Assembly (NCBI GenBank): GCA_050949825.1 | Contig: JBMNGL010000021.1 | Location: 1-51,517 of the forward strand | DNA length: 51,517 nucleotides | Source of the DNA: DTU019 sp050949825 | GTDB lineage: Bacteria; Bacillota; Syntrophomonadia; Syntrophomonadales; Syntrophomonadaceae | Direction of reading: 5' to 3' | Shown here: positions 7,945 through 14,969 of the stretch, piece by piece | Layout: each line of letters opens with the position of its first letter | How positions within the stretch are numbered: the stretch's first letter is position 1 | The notes under the pieces: model-generated | Seen by the model: only the letters and a program-made list of their open reading frames with translations | Databases searched by the model: none | What the model was told of the DNA's origin: nothing | Translations under genes and position numbers: made by a program

Positions 7945-7956
7945 CTGACTAAGCCC

Positions 7957-7971
7957 GATACAAAACGTATC
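7957..7971. promoter_or_regulatory. Repressor operator O4
   Basis: GATACAAAACGTATC, a perfect operator just downstream of the rightward start point and directly before the ribosome site of the Cro-like gene. Confidence 0.8.
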
Positions 7972-7987
7972 AAGGGAGGTGGAACAA

Positions 7988-8251
7988 GTGCAAAGAAAAC
8001 GCTTAATCAATGAAAGAAAAAAACTAAACAAAACTCGTAAAGATGTAGCTAAAGACCTCAATATATCAGAGGTTTACGTTAGGAAGCTCGAAGCAGGCGC
8101 TTCCAAACCGGGTAGAAAAACATTAATAGCCTTCGAAAAATATTATGGCGTTTCGATGAGGGAACTTTTCCCAGATATTTTTTTACCCCATGGTGATACT
8201 GAATGTATCAAAGCATTTAATAACGATGTGCGTACAGGTACCGACTCATAA
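7988..8251 (+). CDS. Cro-like HTH regulator
   Basis: An 87-residue XRE-type DNA-binding protein, the first rightward gene opposite the repressor and therefore the likely Cro counterpart. The HTH covers about residues 6-60, with TRKDVAKDLNISEVYVRKLE as its core and a following YYGVSMRELF helix. The GTG at 7988 is preferred because AAGGGAGG (7972-7979) lies eight bases upstream; the in-frame GTG at 7979 overlaps that site. Its 3' third contains a fifth copy of the operator palindrome (8195-8209). Nothing follows the HTH except a short polar tail. Confidence 0.82.
   Translation: MQRKRLINERKKLNKTRKDVAKDLNISEVYVRKLEAGASKPGRKTLIAFEKYYGVSMRELFPDIFLPHGDTECIKAFNNDVRTGTDS
8195..8209. promoter_or_regulatory. 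Intragenic fifth operator
   Basis: GATACTGAATGTATC inside the Cro-like coding region is a perfect GATAC-N5-GTATC match, 224 bases past the end of O4. It may act as an auxiliary site for looping or as a roadblock. Confidence 0.6.
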
Positions 8252-8301
8252 CAGTATCCCCGTAGTGTTAGATTGTAAACCTGGTAAAGGAGGGGAAAGC
8301 G

Positions 8302-8496
8302 TTGGGCCCACCGACGAAGGATAACATGCTTTATGGGTGCATCCCGGTCCGGGTGACCGGAAAGATAGACCTGGATGCAACCGCCAAAATCCTGGCACCA
8401 ATTTTCATGCGCAAATACGAAGCCGAACTGCAAGCCCGGGAGCAGAGAAGCCAAATTCATTTGGTCGATATCCCAGAGGGTACGCGCGTACCCTAA
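8302..8496 (+). CDS. Small early phage protein, 64 aa
   Basis: Not assigned to a named family, although short proteins of this type are common just after Cro in Firmicutes prophages. It begins with TTG at 8302 behind an excellent AAAGGAGGGG six bases upstream. The protein reads as one strand-rich half (YGCIPVRVTGKIDLDA) and one helix (ILAPIFMRKYEAELQAREQ). The last codons are embedded in a perfect 16-base palindrome (8478-8493). Confidence 0.65.
   Translation: MGPPTKDNMLYGCIPVRVTGKIDLDATAKILAPIFMRKYEAELQAREQRSQIHLVDIPEGTRVP
8478..8493. repeat. Perfect 16-bp palindrome
   Basis: GGGTACGCGCGTACCC overlaps the last codons of the preceding gene. It could form a 6-bp hairpin with a GCGC loop in RNA or be a protein site. 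No T run follows, so a terminator is unlikely. Confidence 0.55.
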
Positions 8497-8503
8497 TAGA
8501 GGT

Positions 8504-8520
8504 AGCCAGCGCAACTGGCT
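8504..8520 (+). other. Short hairpin in the 8497-8571 gap
   Basis: AGCCAG (8504-8509), loop CGCAA and CTGGCT (8515-8520). The same stem sequence recurs in the structure at 9506-9580. Confidence 0.45.
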
Positions 8521-8571
8521 GAGATATTTAGTTGTCTAATACCAATTTACATTGGAAGGGAGGGAAAAGAA

Positions 8572-9048
8572 ATGTTTATCGATGCGAGAAAGAAAGCCGG
8601 TTTAAGCCGAGATGAGGCAGCTTTTAGGATTCATATAGGCAGTCGCACACTTCTTAATTACGAACATGAAATGACCATACCACCGCCAGACGTAGCATTG
8701 AAAATGGCCGAGGTATACGATGACCCTAGTCTAACTGCAGACTACTGCTCAAAATATTGCCCAATTGGGCAGATCTATGCACATTCAGTGGATAGCAAGG
8801 GACTCTGTTCTGCAGTGCTCGGATTAATCAAAGAGCACGGTCATGTGGAGCGGATCCGCGAGTCCCTCATCGACATTTCTGCAGACGGCATCATAGATGA
8901 GTCGGAGACCACCCAGTTTGAAGCCATATTAAATGAGCTATTGGATTTGGAAGAACAGATCGAAAGGATTAAGCTGCACGCAGCCCGGGTATTGCCATTG
9001 CCCCAGATCATGCAGAAAAGAAAAGAGACCGCGTTAGCGGCCAGGTAA
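8572..9048 (+). CDS. XRE-family HTH protein, 158 aa
   Basis: An early-region DNA-binding protein. Residues about 2-50 form an HTH (IDARKKAGLSRDEAAFRIHI, then GSRTLLNYE) typical of XRE regulators. Residues 60-80 carry four Cys/His-like positions (DYCSKYCPIG), and the rest is helical (DGIIDESETTQFEAILNELL, then DLEEQIERIK), possibly for oligomerisation. The start ATG is preceded by GGAAGGGAGGG about eight bases upstream. The target and partner are unknown. Position suggests control of early or replication genes. Confidence 0.75.
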   Translation: MFIDARKKAGLSRDEAAFRIHIGSRTLLNYEHEMTIPPPDVALKMAEVYDDPSLTADYCSKYCPIGQIYAHSVDSKGLCSAVLGLIKEHGHVERIRESLIDISADGIIDESETTQFEAILNELLDLEEQIERIKLHAARVLPLPQIMQKRKETALAAR

Positions 9049-9133
9049 ATTGACTACATAAATTATATCACAATTAATTAGAAATCAACATCCGCTGCGC
9101 TGTTCGCAAGTCCCACATATGCACGGCAGCGCG

Positions 9134-9153
9134 GCCTCCTCCCCCTAGGAGGC
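9134..9153 (+). promoter_or_regulatory. Hairpin that buries a ribosome binding site
   Basis: GCCTCCT (9134-9140) pairs perfectly with AGGAGGC (9147-9153) over a six-base C-rich loop. AGGAGG is the only ribosome site for the ATG at 9157, so folding would block translation. Just upstream, GCGCTG and CAGCGC can form a second stem (about 9097-9134). Confidence 0.65.
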
Positions 9154-9156
9154 GCA

Positions 9157-9507
9157 ATGAACCGATTAAACCGATCACTTGATAATTTGCTAGAGACATT
9201 ACAGGAGCTGCAAAGGGAAAGAGACCGCCTGGCGGCAGCCCTGACACACATTATAAGAGGAGTGAGCTACTTGAATAATTGTGATGTTTTAAAATCCCCC
9301 GAAGAACTCCTAGAACACATATCCGAATATGAGAGCGTTTATATCATCCTGACCAATGTCAGTAACCTACCTCTTACCATAGCGGCCACCTGGGATGATA
9401 TACAGGATTTAGAGAAGGAAGGCCGTTTAGAATCCTGGATCAGGAGTTATTGGAGCCCAAACACTCAGGCCATATCTATATCGCCCCCCGTAGAGGAGAT
9501 TGGCTGA
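9157..9507 (+). CDS. Unknown early protein, 116 aa
   Basis: Not recognised. The N-terminal 35 residues are a strongly charged coiled coil (LDNLLETLQELQRERDRLAA). The remainder looks like a small mixed fold (YESVYIILTNVSNLPLTIAA), including WDDIQDLEKEGRLESWIRSYW. The start lies four bases from AGGAGG, which sits inside a perfect hairpin, so translation is probably controlled. Its stop overlaps the first bases of a cloverleaf-like structure. Confidence 0.6.
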   Translation: MNRLNRSLDNLLETLQELQRERDRLAAALTHIIRGVSYLNNCDVLKSPEELLEHISEYESVYIILTNVSNLPLTIAATWDDIQDLEKEGRLESWIRSYWSPNTQAISISPPVEEIG

Positions 9508-9580
9508 GCCAGTGGTAGGACCGACATTTCCCCGGGCATAGGGGAATGGATAGCGGGGGATCATGTCCCCCGGCTGGCTC
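9506..9580 (+). ncRNA. Cloverleaf-like leader structure
   Basis: A closing stem GAGCCAG (9506-9512)/CTGGCTC (9574-9580) encloses TTCCCC (9528-9533)/GGGGAA (9541-9546) with a seven-base loop, and GGGGG/CCCCC (9555-9571) with a seven-base loop. A small GGT/ACC arm is possible in between. The 75-base length and arm order mimic a tRNA, but T33 and a TTC T-loop are missing, so it is not a canonical tRNA. It lies directly before the ribosome site of the next gene. Confidence 0.5.
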
Positions 9581-9597
9581 CAATTACGGAGAGGAGG

Positions 9598-9780
9598 ATG
9601 AAATTGAAGAAATTTTTTAGAGTTTGGTTTGTTCAGGAAATAGAGCAACCCGATTGCGACCCGAAAAGAAGAAAGGTGCTGGACACTGCCATTATAGAAG
9701 CCCGGAATCGCAAGGATGCGTTAAAGATATTTGCGGATAAAAACAAAGGTAAAACCCCGGTGATGGCTAAGGCGGTGTGA
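9598..9780 (+). CDS. Small early protein, 60 aa
   Basis: Not recognised. A basic 60-residue protein with an aromatic N-terminus (KKFFRVWFVQEIEQ) and a helix ARNRKDALKIFADKNKG; short phage proteins with such a segment may be single-domain adaptors. ATG at 9598 with GGAG six bases upstream, or TTG at 9604 with GAGGAGG at the proper distance. It follows the cloverleaf-like structure. The stop overlaps the next gene. Confidence 0.55.
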   Translation: MKLKKFFRVWFVQEIEQPDCDPKRRKVLDTAIIEARNRKDALKIFADKNKGKTPVMAKAV

Positions 9781-9782
9781 TT

Positions 9783-9977
9783 ATGCAGGCCAGCCTACAT
9801 ATCAACTACCTGGCCCTGGCCGCTGCACTGATTAAGGGCTGGGATCCTGATAAAGCCATTAATAAAGCAGATGGAGTTGCCTATACCAGCAACAACAAAT
9901 ACACCCGGGAAGATATAGAAAAGATGGCCGAGCTCAGACGGCAGGGTCTGTCCTATGAAGAGGTAGGGGCTGTTTGA
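9783..9977 (+). CDS. Small early protein with HTH-like end, 64 aa
   Basis: Not assigned. The N-terminal part is helical (LALAAALIKGWDPDKAINKA). The C-terminal end (REDIEKMAELRRQGLSYEEVG) resembles the first helices of a sigma-factor or resolvase HTH of the kind found in phage regulators. ATG at 9783, or GTG at 9777 overlapping the stop of the previous gene, which suggests translational coupling. Confidence 0.5.
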   Translation: MQASLHINYLALAAALIKGWDPDKAINKADGVAYTSNNKYTREDIEKMAELRRQGLSYEEVGAV

Positions 9978-10069
9978 AAAAGGGATCCGGGCAAAAAGGA
10001 AGGTAACATAACCCAAAAAATTTTACCCTAAGGAATTGGAGAATCAAACCAAGGGAGGGGAATAAAGCC

Positions 10070-10330
10070 ATGAACGAGCCTGTTCAATATGTACAAAGGA
10101 GTTCATGCAAAGTCATATACTTACCGCTGGCTACACCTATAGGCATCACCGATAAAAAGGTGCCAACCGAGGAGCAACTAATGGAGATGATTGGCCGCCA
10201 GCTGCCCAGCCTTTGCTTAGCCCTGGGTGCAGTACTGATCACGCATCACTACGGTTGGTGGATCATCCCCGCCGTGATCGGCGCCGGGATGATCCGGTGG
10301 AGTTTGTGGAAAGTGGGGTGGCTGAAGTGA
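10070..10330 (+). CDS. Small membrane protein, 86 aa
   Basis: An early phage protein with a polar N-terminal half and a hydrophobic C-terminal half that gives one or two membrane helices (LPSLCLALGAVLIT, then WWIIPAVIGAGMIRWSLW). AAGGGAGGGG stands about nine bases before the ATG. Its TGA overlaps the GTG of the ASCH gene, so the two are coupled. Function unknown. Confidence 0.6.
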   Translation: MNEPVQYVQRSSCKVIYLPLATPIGITDKKVPTEEQLMEMIGRQLPSLCLALGAVLITHHYGWWIIPAVIGAGMIRWSLWKVGWLK

Positions 10331-10809
10331 AAGCCCTGACGATATATCAGCCCTGGGCATCGTTGAGTGCTTTTGAGGAGAAAAAAATAGAAACCAGGTC
10401 CTGGCATACGCGTTATAGAGGGCCGCTTGCGATTCATGCGGCACAGAAATACACCTATGGGACTATAGGTAGACTGTGGTCCACCAGTGCTCTATGGAGA
10501 AATGCACTGATTAAAATTGGTGTCAATTTTAGTTTTGGTGAAATAAACGGTGTTCCCCTTCACCATGGAGTTATTATCGCCACCTGCAACCTTATTAAAT
10601 GTCTTGAAGTTATAGAAGAAAGCCCTGGATCATACGCAAAGCTTTCTGACGGCACCATGGTTGATGGGTGCGAATATGAATTTGGCGATTACAGCATCGG
10701 CCGCTATGCATGGATCTTGGCGGATATACGCCGACTGCTGGAACCAATCCCGGCCAAGGGGCGGCAGGGGTTGTGGAACTGGGAACCACCGAAAGGGGTG
10801 ATGATATGA
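10327..10809 (+). CDS. ASCH-domain protein
   Basis: A 160-residue protein whose N-terminus (KALTIYQPWASLSAFEEKKI, then ETRSWHTRYRGPLAIHAA) is the ASCH fold signature, a PUA-like beta-barrel that binds RNA or modified nucleotides. Phage-encoded members are common, but the substrate is unknown. The GTG start overlaps the previous stop (GTGA). The ATGA overlap with the next gene marks an operon with the DUF5131 protein, a PAPS-reductase-like enzyme and a cytosine methyltransferase. This context hints at nucleic-acid modification. Confidence 0.82.
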   Translation: MKALTIYQPWASLSAFEEKKIETRSWHTRYRGPLAIHAAQKYTYGTIGRLWSTSALWRNALIKIGVNFSFGEINGVPLHHGVIIATCNLIKCLEVIEESPGSYAKLSDGTMVDGCEYEFGDYSIGRYAWILADIRRLLEPIPAKGRQGLWNWEPPKGVMI

Positions 10810-11876
10810 ATCCAACCGGCATCGAATACGGCCAGGTAGCCTGGAACCCGGTAACCGGTTGCAGCAAAGTGAGCGAGGCCTGTATAAACTGCTGGGCAGA
10901 GCGCATGAGCAAGAGGCTGGCCGGTAGATGCGGGTATTCGAAGGACAACCCATTCAAGGTGACTATGCACCCGGAACGATTAGAGGAACCCCTGAAATGG
11001 CGGAAGCCCCGAACGGTATTGGTCAGCTTTATGGGTGACCTGTTTCATGAGGATGTGGACGTTAAGACATTGGCAACCGTTTTTGGTATTATGGCCGCTT
11101 GCCCCCATCATACATTCATGGTGCTGACCAAAAGACCTGCCGATATGGCAAGGTTCTTTGAAGAGTTAACCACCAGAGCAAATGGTAAGTCGATGATGGA
11201 AGTTTTCCTCGGCGATGATACTAACTGGCGGTGCAGACACATCTTGAGGGCGGCGGCTTTAAGGGCTACCGGGAATGGTAGGGTGGCAACTCAAGATTTG
11301 GAAGGTTGGCCTATCCCGAATATCTGGCTGGGCGTAACCGCCGAGAACCAGGCTCGGGCTGATGAACGCATACCGATATTGCTGCAGATACCCGCGGCCA
11401 AACGGTTCGTTTCCATTGAGCCGATGCTGGGGGCAGTGGATTTGACTAAGATTTCGTTGGGTCCCAATGGTCATGGTTTAACCTTCTACCATAATTCCCT
11501 TAATGGGTGGAGTACCGGTTATAACGCGGAAACCCATAAACAAAAGGTGAGCCGTAACGACCAGTTTAGCCGTCTCGACTGGGTCATCTGCGGAGGCGAA
11601 ACAGGTCCCGGAGCCAGGCCAATGCATCCAGATTGGGTACGGAGCCTGAGTGATCAGTGTATAGCGGCAGTAGTGCCCTTCTGGTTTAAACAGTGGGGGG
11701 AATATTGCGCACCATCTCAAATGCCGCCGGAAACTTATAGAGTATGGGATTACCATCACGGTTCTGAAAACTGCTGGAAAGATGATGATCCTTCACCATG
11801 GAAGGTAGGCAAAAAGAAAGCAGGCCGCTTGCTAGATGATCAGGAATGGCAGCAGATGCCGGAGGTGAACTCATGA
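10806..11876 (+). CDS. DUF5131 (phage Gp37/Gp68) family protein
   Basis: A 356-residue member of the phage Gp37/Gp68 family. The hallmark NPVTGCSKVSEACINCWAER near the N-terminus has three cysteines spaced like iron-sulfur ligands, and GDLFHEDV, LTKRP, SIEPMLG and ICGGETGPGARPMHPDW follow in the usual order. The family is thought to adopt a barrel related to radical-SAM proteins; its reaction is not known to me. The central segment (about 120-160) is longer than in small members. The ATG at 10806 is chosen because it overlaps the previous stop and follows GAAAGGGGTG. Coupled to the ASCH gene, it probably works with it. Confidence 0.85.
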   Translation: MNPTGIEYGQVAWNPVTGCSKVSEACINCWAERMSKRLAGRCGYSKDNPFKVTMHPERLEEPLKWRKPRTVLVSFMGDLFHEDVDVKTLATVFGIMAACPHHTFMVLTKRPADMARFFEELTTRANGKSMMEVFLGDDTNWRCRHILRAAALRATGNGRVATQDLEGWPIPNIWLGVTAENQARADERIPILLQIPAAKRFVSIEPMLGAVDLTKISLGPNGHGLTFYHNSLNGWSTGYNAETHKQKVSRNDQFSRLDWVICGGETGPGARPMHPDWVRSLSDQCIAAVVPFWFKQWGEYCAPSQMPPETYRVWDYHHGSENCWKDDDPSPWKVGKKKAGRLLDDQEWQQMPEVNS

Positions 11877-12055
11877 ACAAGACCTGCGGAACCTGCCATT
11901 ATTGGAAACCACCGGATACCCGGCACAGCACCCAAGGGGAGTGCCCGGTGATGAAAAAGGTACGGTGTTTTCCGGACGAAAAGCCTGCCTCATGGTGCTG
12001 GGTCCGGGCAAGTGAGGCTCAACTGGAGAGCAGAAAGAAAGCTGGGTTGATATGA
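11873..12055 (+). CDS. Small Cys-rich protein, 60 aa
   Basis: A 60-residue protein with five cysteines (CGTCHYW, ECPVMKKVRC, WCWV), which suggests a small zinc- or cluster-binding unit. GGAGG lies seven bases before the ATG, and the start overlaps the previous stop. It is encoded in the same operon as the DUF5131 gene. Family not recognised beyond the metal-binding look. Confidence 0.65.
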   Translation: MNKTCGTCHYWKPPDTRHSTQGECPVMKKVRCFPDEKPASWCWVRASEAQLESRKKAGLI

Positions 12056-12230
12056 ACGACTGGATTTCATGTGAAAAAGAATTGCCGCCAGTTGCAGTAA
12101 AGGATTAAAGATATCGCCGCCAGAACGAGCGGTTAATCTAAAACACTGGATGCTACTGCCGTTTCCTCCTATGTCGGAGAAATTGAGGGTAGACATAGAT
12201 ACGTTGTTTGAGGAGAAAGGCGGGGCCTGA
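12052..12230 (+). pseudogene. DUF551 gene remnant
   Basis: The 18-codon frame from ATG 12052 (MNDWISCEKELPPVAVKD) matches the N-terminal signature of DUF551 phage proteins (WIS…LP), then stops at 12106. About 25 bases later, in another frame, VNLKHWMLLPFPPM (12132-12173) matches the family C-terminus (…HWMPLP.PP), running to a TGA at 12228. The middle of the domain is missing, so the gene is decayed by internal deletion and frameshift. Confidence 0.65.
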
Positions 12231-12249
12231 TAGGGGAGGTGGAGAGGTC

Positions 12250-13311
12250 TTGACAGCTACGGTTACATATGTGCCCCAGGAGCAGATCGAACGGTTTCGG
12301 GAACTGCAAAACCTACCATACCGCCTTAAAACATCCTATGCCATGGGAAAGGCCCAAGAATTCTTTGACGAACTGGAGGGCAAAGTCTTCTGCTCCGTTG
12401 GAGGCTTGGACAGTATCACGCTGTTGCGGTTCCTGCGGGAACACATTGATCCGAATATTCCAGGCGTTTCAATATCCGTGCTTGAAGATAAGTCTATTCA
12501 GCGGATACATAAACAACTCGGCAACATGGTCTTTCTCAAACCCTACAAAAGCAAGGTGCAGGTTATCCGTGATCATGGCTATCCCGTGATTAGCAAGGAG
12601 AAAGCCGGCAAAATACAACTCCTTCAGAACCCTACAGAGAAGAACGCAACAGTACGTCATGCCATTATGACAGGAGAAACCGGGGCCTATGGTGGTTGGC
12701 GTAAGGGTACCAAAATGAAGCTGCCTAAGAAGTGGCTGGAGCTGTTTGCTGGTCCGGAGAATGAGAAGTATGGCACCAACTACCAGACTGCCCCGTTTCG
12801 TGTATCTCCGGACTGCTGCTATCACATGAAAGAGAAGCCAGCGGATGATTACGCCAAACAGAGCGGTCTTAAGCCTTATATGGGTTTAATGGCCAGTGAG
12901 GGCGGGCAGCGCGAAAAAGCCCTGATCAAAAATGGCTGTAATTATTACGGAAAAACGGTGGTGCGCAGCTGTCCATTTGCGATATTCCAGCGTGATGATA
13001 TTCTGCAACTTGCACTCGACCTGGACGTGCCCGTACCTGAAATATACGGCGAAATAAAGCGCTATCCTGACGGGCACCTGGATACCACCAAGGCGAAGCG
13101 TACCGGCTGCACCATGTGTGGATTTGGGATTCATATTGAGAAGCGTCCGCACAGGTTTGATCGGTTACGAGAGACTAATCCCAAGGAATGGAGATTTTGG
13201 ATGTATGACATGGGCTGGGGCAAGGTGCTGGACTACATCGGGGTGAAATGGGAGAACGAGTATGATCCCGGCCCGGAGCAGCCCAGCATGTTTGAGGAGG
13301 CGATAGTGTGA
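12250..13311 (+). CDS. PAPS reductase-like PP-loop enzyme
   Basis: A 353-residue member of the phage PAPS-reductase/PP-loop family. The nucleotide-binding loop is FCSVGGLDSITLL (about residues 46-58). The C-terminal part carries AKRTGCTMCGFGIHIE and RPHRF, a Cys pair seen in phage members; SPDCCYHMKEKP holds another Cys pair. Such enzymes activate a substrate through adenylation, as in sulfur assimilation, tRNA thiolation and DNA phosphorothioation, but this clade has no proven reaction. Start TTG at 12250, with GGGGAGGT nine bases upstream. Coupled to the methyltransferase by a GTGA overlap. Confidence 0.83.
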   Translation: MTATVTYVPQEQIERFRELQNLPYRLKTSYAMGKAQEFFDELEGKVFCSVGGLDSITLLRFLREHIDPNIPGVSISVLEDKSIQRIHKQLGNMVFLKPYKSKVQVIRDHGYPVISKEKAGKIQLLQNPTEKNATVRHAIMTGETGAYGGWRKGTKMKLPKKWLELFAGPENEKYGTNYQTAPFRVSPDCCYHMKEKPADDYAKQSGLKPYMGLMASEGGQREKALIKNGCNYYGKTVVRSCPFAIFQRDDILQLALDLDVPVPEIYGEIKRYPDGHLDTTKAKRTGCTMCGFGIHIEKRPHRFDRLRETNPKEWRFWMYDMGWGKVLDYIGVKWENEYDPGPEQPSMFEEAIV

Positions 13312-14969
13312 AGGAATACACAGTGGCACATTTCTATAGCGGTAGCGCGGGAGGGGCGTTAGGCTTCCAAAGAGCCCGGGGAGAGAACCGCGGCATTGTT
13401 GCCCTATTTCGTACATTATACGGGATCGATTGTGATCCGGAATCCTGCCAGGATTTTGAGGCTTTAACGGGCTCCCGGGCCGTACATATGGATTTGTTTT
13501 CGCGCGAGGATTATATCGCTTTTCACGGGCAACTCCCGCCGACAGACTGGAAGGAAGTAAAACCTGCAGATATACGCGATGCTGGCCAGGGTGAATATCC
13601 TGATGTTGTTTTCATGAGTCCACCCTGTAAGGGTTTCAGTGGTCTGCTGCCCAGCGCAAAGAGCAAGAGCGAAAAATACCAAGCCTTGAACCGTCTGGTG
13701 GTCCGCGGGCTACAGCTGCTCCTGGATGCCTATCACGACAATCTGCCGACTGTGATCATGATTGAGAACGTGCCACGGATAACCAGCCGGGGCAAATTCC
13801 TTTTAAAAGAGGTTAAACATCTGCTGGGATCTCACGGCTATGTGTTTCATGAAGGCACGCACGACTGCGGGGAATTAGGTGGACTGGGCCAGCACAGGAA
13901 GCGGTACCTGCTCATTGCGCGGCATCAGGAGAAAATGCCCAGTTTTATTTATCGGCCAGGGCGCAAGAGGGTTAAAACCATCGGTGAGGTGATAGGTCCT
14001 TTACCCATGCCGGATGATAAGACCCTGGGACCAATGCACCGACTGCCCAGGCTGCAGTGGAAAACTTGGATACGCCTGGCCCTTATCCCAGCCGGGGGAG
14101 ATTGGCGGGACTTGCAGGATTGTAGTGGATACCAAATCGAGTATGTTTTGCGGGACGGCAGCGGCTGGCAAGTGGCGCCCTGGGATGACGCGGCAGGAAC
14201 GGTTGTCGGAAATGCCCGGGTTGGTTGTTCAAACGGGGTGGCGGCCATAGCGGACCCGCGGCTCCCGGACAGGGACACCAGGCACCCGGGAACCTATCAG
14301 GTAGTGAAATGGGATGAAGCCTGTCCCTGCGTGACAGGCACTAGGTTTGGAAGCGGCGCGCCGGCCATATCAGACCCCAGATTAAATCTTAAAGACGGCC
14401 ATCAGGCTCTTTATCGGGTGGCTCCCTGGGATAAACCTATTTCAACTGTTAGCGGCTCTGTGAGCGTAAGCAGCAGCAACGCAGTTGGGGCAGTAGGCGA
14501 TCCCCGCCTAAATTGTAGCCCTCGCAACGGCACTATGGGAGTCCAGGATTGGGAGAAACCAGCCGGCACAGTAATAGGAGCCGGGGATATTCATGCGGGT
14601 GCCGCAGCGGTGGCTGACCCCAGGATTCCGGCCGACAATAAAAGTCCAGATCCGCCTCCGGTGATCATCGCCCTGGACGGTACTTGGCACAGGCCGCTTA
14701 CCACATTGGAACTTGCAGCGCTTCAGGGATTCCCTCTTGTTATGCCTGATGGCCGGCCGCTCACCCTGGCAGGCAAGTCTAATGCGAGATGGCGGGAGAG
14801 AATCGGGAACGCAGTACCCCCGCCTGCCGCTGAGGCGATGGCGGAGGAGATTCTCAATGCCCTGCTGGCAAGTGAGATTAAAGATGAGTGGCGTCTCAGC
14901 GCGTCCGGTATATGGGTGGTGCCTGGATATAGTGAAGTATCGGAATCATTTAGGGGGGCACTGAGTTGA
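13308..14969 (+). CDS. DNA cytosine-5 methyltransferase with repeat-rich recognition region
   Basis: A 553-residue C5-cytosine methyltransferase using SAM. Motif I is YSGSAGGALGF (10-20). The catalytic PPCKGF with Cys107 spans 105-110, ENVP is at 153-156, QHRKRY at 195-200, and the closing LQGFP and GNAVPP are at 472-476 and 500-505. The target-recognition zone is replaced or filled by four repeats of about 40 residues (286-440), each with a VAPWD-like start, a TV.G core and a DPRL/DPRI end. The GTG start overlaps the previous stop behind GAGGAGG. It may protect phage DNA from host restriction, with the repeats perhaps setting specificity. Confidence 0.9.
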   Translation: MKEYTVAHFYSGSAGGALGFQRARGENRGIVALFRTLYGIDCDPESCQDFEALTGSRAVHMDLFSREDYIAFHGQLPPTDWKEVKPADIRDAGQGEYPDVVFMSPPCKGFSGLLPSAKSKSEKYQALNRLVVRGLQLLLDAYHDNLPTVIMIENVPRITSRGKFLLKEVKHLLGSHGYVFHEGTHDCGELGGLGQHRKRYLLIARHQEKMPSFIYRPGRKRVKTIGEVIGPLPMPDDKTLGPMHRLPRLQWKTWIRLALIPAGGDWRDLQDCSGYQIEYVLRDGSGWQVAPWDDAAGTVVGNARVGCSNGVAAIADPRLPDRDTRHPGTYQVVKWDEACPCVTGTRFGSGAPAISDPRLNLKDGHQALYRVAPWDKPISTVSGSVSVSSSNAVGAVGDPRLNCSPRNGTMGVQDWEKPAGTVIGAGDIHAGAAAVADPRIPADNKSPDPPPVIIALDGTWHRPLTTLELAALQGFPLVMPDGRPLTLAGKSNARWRERIGNAVPPPAAEAMAEEILNALLASEIKDEWRLSASGIWVVPGYSEVSESFRGALS

